Below are positions 6,327 through 8,155 of a stretch of 8,155 nucleotides of DNA, piece by piece. The DNA is from Sulfurovum sp. GTDB lineage: Bacteria; Campylobacterota; Campylobacteria; Campylobacterales; Sulfurovaceae. The stretch spans positions 1-8,155 of the forward strand of contig JALWME010000006.1 of assembly GCA_027083995.1 (NCBI GenBank), in the 5' to 3' direction. Made by a program: the position numbers and the translations under genes. Under the pieces are notes generated by a model. The model worked only from the letters and a program-made list of their open reading frames with translations. It was not told where the DNA came from and searched no databases. Position 1 is the stretch's first letter. Every line of letters starts with the position of its first letter.

Positions 6327-7558
6327 AAAATTTATCTGTAACCACTTTCATTCATACACTTTTTTCTTTGGCGATTATTATTCTTATCGCTACATTTTTG
6401 CTTTTTCTTTCTTGGGATAGGGATAGACAGAAGATAGAAGAGTTTAAGCGTTATCAGCTCATCTCTATCACTTTTCTTTCTAAGTTACAACAAGGTCCTA
6501 AAAAAGAAGTATTAGAGGAGCTTTATAAAGACCTACAGGTCAAACCTATATCTCTAGGTCAAAGAGAGATACTCAAAGAAAAAATAAAAAATAAAGGTAA
6601 AACACTTTTTTCTGGTGGTTCTTCTGTGGGACAGGTGCGTGTGTTTGCCATAGAAGAGGGGCGCTATATCTATGTGCAGCGTATGGGGTATAACTTAATG
6701 CTCGTAGATAACAAAGAGGAGAACTATTATTTTGAATATGCTATTGCTATAGGGGTCTTTTTGATTTCTCTTTTACTTTTGCTTTATCTTGCCGTACTTA
6801 AAAAACTCTCACCACTTAAAAAGTTGCATAAGCAGATTCAAAAGTTTGCTAAAGGAGATATGGATACACGTATCACCTATATTTACGATGATGAGATAGG
6901 AAAAATTGCCAAGAGTTTTGATGATGCAATCATACATATCAATAAGCTATCACGCTCTAAAAATCTTTTTATGCGTAATTTGATGCATGAACTTAAAACT
7001 CCCATAACCAAAGGGCGTATTGTTGTAGAGATGATTGAAGATGAAGGCAATAAAAAAGTGCTTATTCGTGCATTTGAAAGGATGAATGAACTTATCTCTG
7101 AACTTGCAGAGCTTGAACGTGTAACAACCCATAGTTTTGAGCCTAACTTTGAGTATATTATGCTCTCTGAGATTATTGAGCAGAGTAAAGAGCTATTGAT
7201 GACACAAAGTGCATGTGTGGATATAGAGATAAAAGATATTGCACTTACTACTGATAAAAAATTGATGGCTTTGGTAATCAAAAACCTGATAGACAATGGT
7301 CTAAAGTATGGTAGCGATAAGTGTGTGTCGGTACGAACAAATAGAGGTGTTGTTGAAGTTTTATCCAAAGGAGAGCCTCTTAAACATGCACTTTCATACT
7401 ATACTGAACCTTTTTCTCAGGCAGAAAAAAGAAGCACAGGATTTGGTTTGGGACTTTATATTGTCTATAGTATTTTGGAGAAGTTAGGATATAGATTAGG
7501 ATACAAACATCAAGAAGGTAAAAATATCTTTATGCTTGTACCAGACAAAAAGTATTAA
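6323..7558 (+). CDS. ArsS-like sensor histidine kinase
   Basis: This 411-residue inner-membrane kinase should phosphorylate the regulator encoded just upstream (4-bp ATGA overlap). Order: TM1 about 7-29; periplasmic sensor about 31-137; TM2 about 138-158; HAMP-like linker about 159-210 (LSPLKKLHKQIQKFAKGD); DHp domain with phospho-acceptor His222 in LMHELKTPITKGR; ATPase domain with N-box VIKNLIDNGLKYG (318-330), F-box-like YTEPFSQ (360-366) and G2 box GFGLGLYIV (373-381). The string HELKTPITKGR is what I associate with the ArsS group of Campylobacterota. Two oddities: the G1 box, normally DxGxG, reads SKGEPL at 348-353 without the adenine-contacting Asp, and the sensor domain has no His or Cys. 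Helicobacter ArsS is an acid sensor; with no periplasmic His, the same sensing chemistry is doubtful here. The signal is unknown. The 3' end overlaps the Fe-S gene by 4 bp. Confidence 0.93.
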   Translation: MKNLSVTTFIHTLFSLAIIILIATFLLFLSWDRDRQKIEEFKRYQLISITFLSKLQQGPKKEVLEELYKDLQVKPISLGQREILKEKIKNKGKTLFSGGSSVGQVRVFAIEEGRYIYVQRMGYNLMLVDNKEENYYFEYAIAIGVFLISLLLLLYLAVLKKLSPLKKLHKQIQKFAKGDMDTRITYIYDDEIGKIAKSFDDAIIHINKLSRSKNLFMRNLMHELKTPITKGRIVVEMIEDEGNKKVLIRAFERMNELISELAELERVTTHSFEPNFEYIMLSEIIEQSKELLMTQSACVDIEIKDIALTTDKKLMALVIKNLIDNGLKYGSDKCVSVRTNRGVVEVLSKGEPLKHALSYYTEPFSQAEKRSTGFGLGLYIVYSILEKLGYRLGYKHQEGKNIFMLVPDKKY

Positions 7559-8155
7559 TCTTTAGAGCTTCTTTTAAGCGAATCTGCAATGAGTTCCAGT
7601 GGGTTTTTAAAGATAGTCTCTACCTCTGCATCATTCATCGCTTCACTTAGTTGCATACGACAAGCAGAACACTCAGCACTTACATAGTGTGCTTTGGTCT
7701 CTTTAATCATCGCTGCTTTTGGTTTGCCTGCTAGCTTGGCAAAATGGAACTTCTCTGTTTGCATCGTCACACCACCAAATCCACAACATCTGTTAGGCTC
7801 AGACATTTCTACCATAGGGTAGTTTGGTGCAAGTAAATTACGAGGCTGCTCATAGATACCTTGTACCTTTCTGGCATGACATGGGTCATGGTAGGTGACT
7901 GCTTCATCAAACTTTTTTCCTTTATCTTTAAGGATTTGTTGTAACTCTGTGTTTTCATCCAGCCAAGCAGTAGCCATATGGATTTTTTGGGCCACTTTTT
8001 TGGCACGTGCTTCCCACTGGGGCATATCATGGTTTTTGAAAAAGACTTGCCAGTCATGTTTTACCATGGCTGAACATGTAGCCTCTGGGATGAGCATGGC
8101 ATCACACTCATCCATAAAACTTTCAAAGTACTCTATGTTTTTTTTAGTCATATAT
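7555..8155 (-). CDS. CCG-domain (HdrB/GlpC/LutA-like) iron-sulfur protein, partial (N-terminus beyond right edge)
   Basis: This is the C-terminal part of a cysteine-rich electron-transfer protein of the type found as the Fe-S or heterodisulfide-reductase-like subunit of glycolate/lactate oxidases, glycerol-3-phosphate dehydrogenase (GlpC) and related quinone-linked enzymes. About 199 residues are visible; numbered from the Met at 8151, a complete CCG domain has Cys91 (YHDPCH), Cys122-Cys123 (RCCGFGG) and Cys161/Cys164 (CSACRMQL), the ligand set that binds a cluster in this family. PEATCSAMVKHDW at 22-34 looks like the tail of a preceding CCG domain, so the Met at 8151 is internal and the real start is right of the window, probably after another CCG half and ferredoxin-type motifs. 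The partner dehydrogenase is not visible, so GlcF, LutA, GlpC and SdhE/HdrB roles cannot be separated. Confidence 0.88.
   Translation of the reverse strand, partial: YMTKKNIEYFESFMDECDAMLIPEATCSAMVKHDWQVFFKNHDMPQWEARAKKVAQKIHMATAWLDENTELQQILKDKGKKFDEAVTYHDPCHARKVQGIYEQPRNLLAPNYPMVEMSEPNRCCGFGGVTMQTEKFHFAKLAGKPKAAMIKETKAHYVSAECSACRMQLSEAMNDAEVETIFKNPLELIADSLKRSSKD

Noticed and set aside
6883..7368. Minus-strand 161-residue open frame opposite the histidine kinase
   Set aside because: It is Ser/Ile-rich shadow coding over the DHp and ATPase region, whose plus-strand motifs are unmistakable.
1..8155. CRISPR array, insertion sequence, prophage, tRNA or rRNA
   Set aside because: No regularly spaced repeats, transposase or phage motifs, or RNA gene sequences were seen; almost all bases are covered by housekeeping-type genes of similar composition.

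Overview
The window looks like ordinary chromosome from an AT-rich, densely packed Campylobacterota (epsilonproteobacterial) genome, most likely Sulfurovum- or Sulfurimonas-like. This rests on recognised protein character (RuvB, an ArsS-type kinase motif, panB next to ruvB), low GC, very short spacers and many overlapping genes. The placement comes from recognition, not from a search.

Layout. (1) 1-1211, minus strand: an SLC13-type permease with two cytoplasmic TrkA-C/RCK-C domains, cut by the left edge. (2) 1212-1432: a 221-bp divergent spacer with two perfect palindromes (12 and 14 bp) and several TATAAT/TATACT boxes. (3) 1433-1966, plus: a stand-alone degenerate GGDEF domain whose active-site motif is lost while the RxxD inhibitory-site motif is kept. 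(4) 1963-2700, minus: trpA with a TTG start, overlapping the GGDEF gene tail to tail by 4 bp. (5) 2701-2797: a divergent spacer with a 9-bp-arm inverted repeat carrying a TATAAT box on each strand. (6) 2798-7558, plus: a tightly packed five-gene run, panB - ruvB - AI-2E/PerM-family permease - OmpR-type response regulator - ArsS-like histidine kinase. (7) 7555-8155, minus: the C-terminal part of a CCG-domain Fe-S protein, cut by the right edge and again overlapping its convergent neighbour by 4 bp.

How the genes work together. The five-gene run joins pantothenate synthesis, Holliday-junction branch migration, a membrane permease and a two-component system. The shared transcription reflects packing more than one pathway, although the kinase and regulator are clearly a cognate pair. 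trpA makes the alpha subunit of tryptophan synthase away from any other trp gene in view.

No CRISPR array, mobile element, rRNA, tRNA or phage gene is visible, and I see no convincing new multi-gene system. The points most worth a second look are the degenerate GGDEF protein with its retained I-site, the ATA codon where the response regulator would normally start, the His-free periplasmic domain and altered ATP-binding G1 box of the ArsS-like kinase, and the palindromes in the two divergent spacers.
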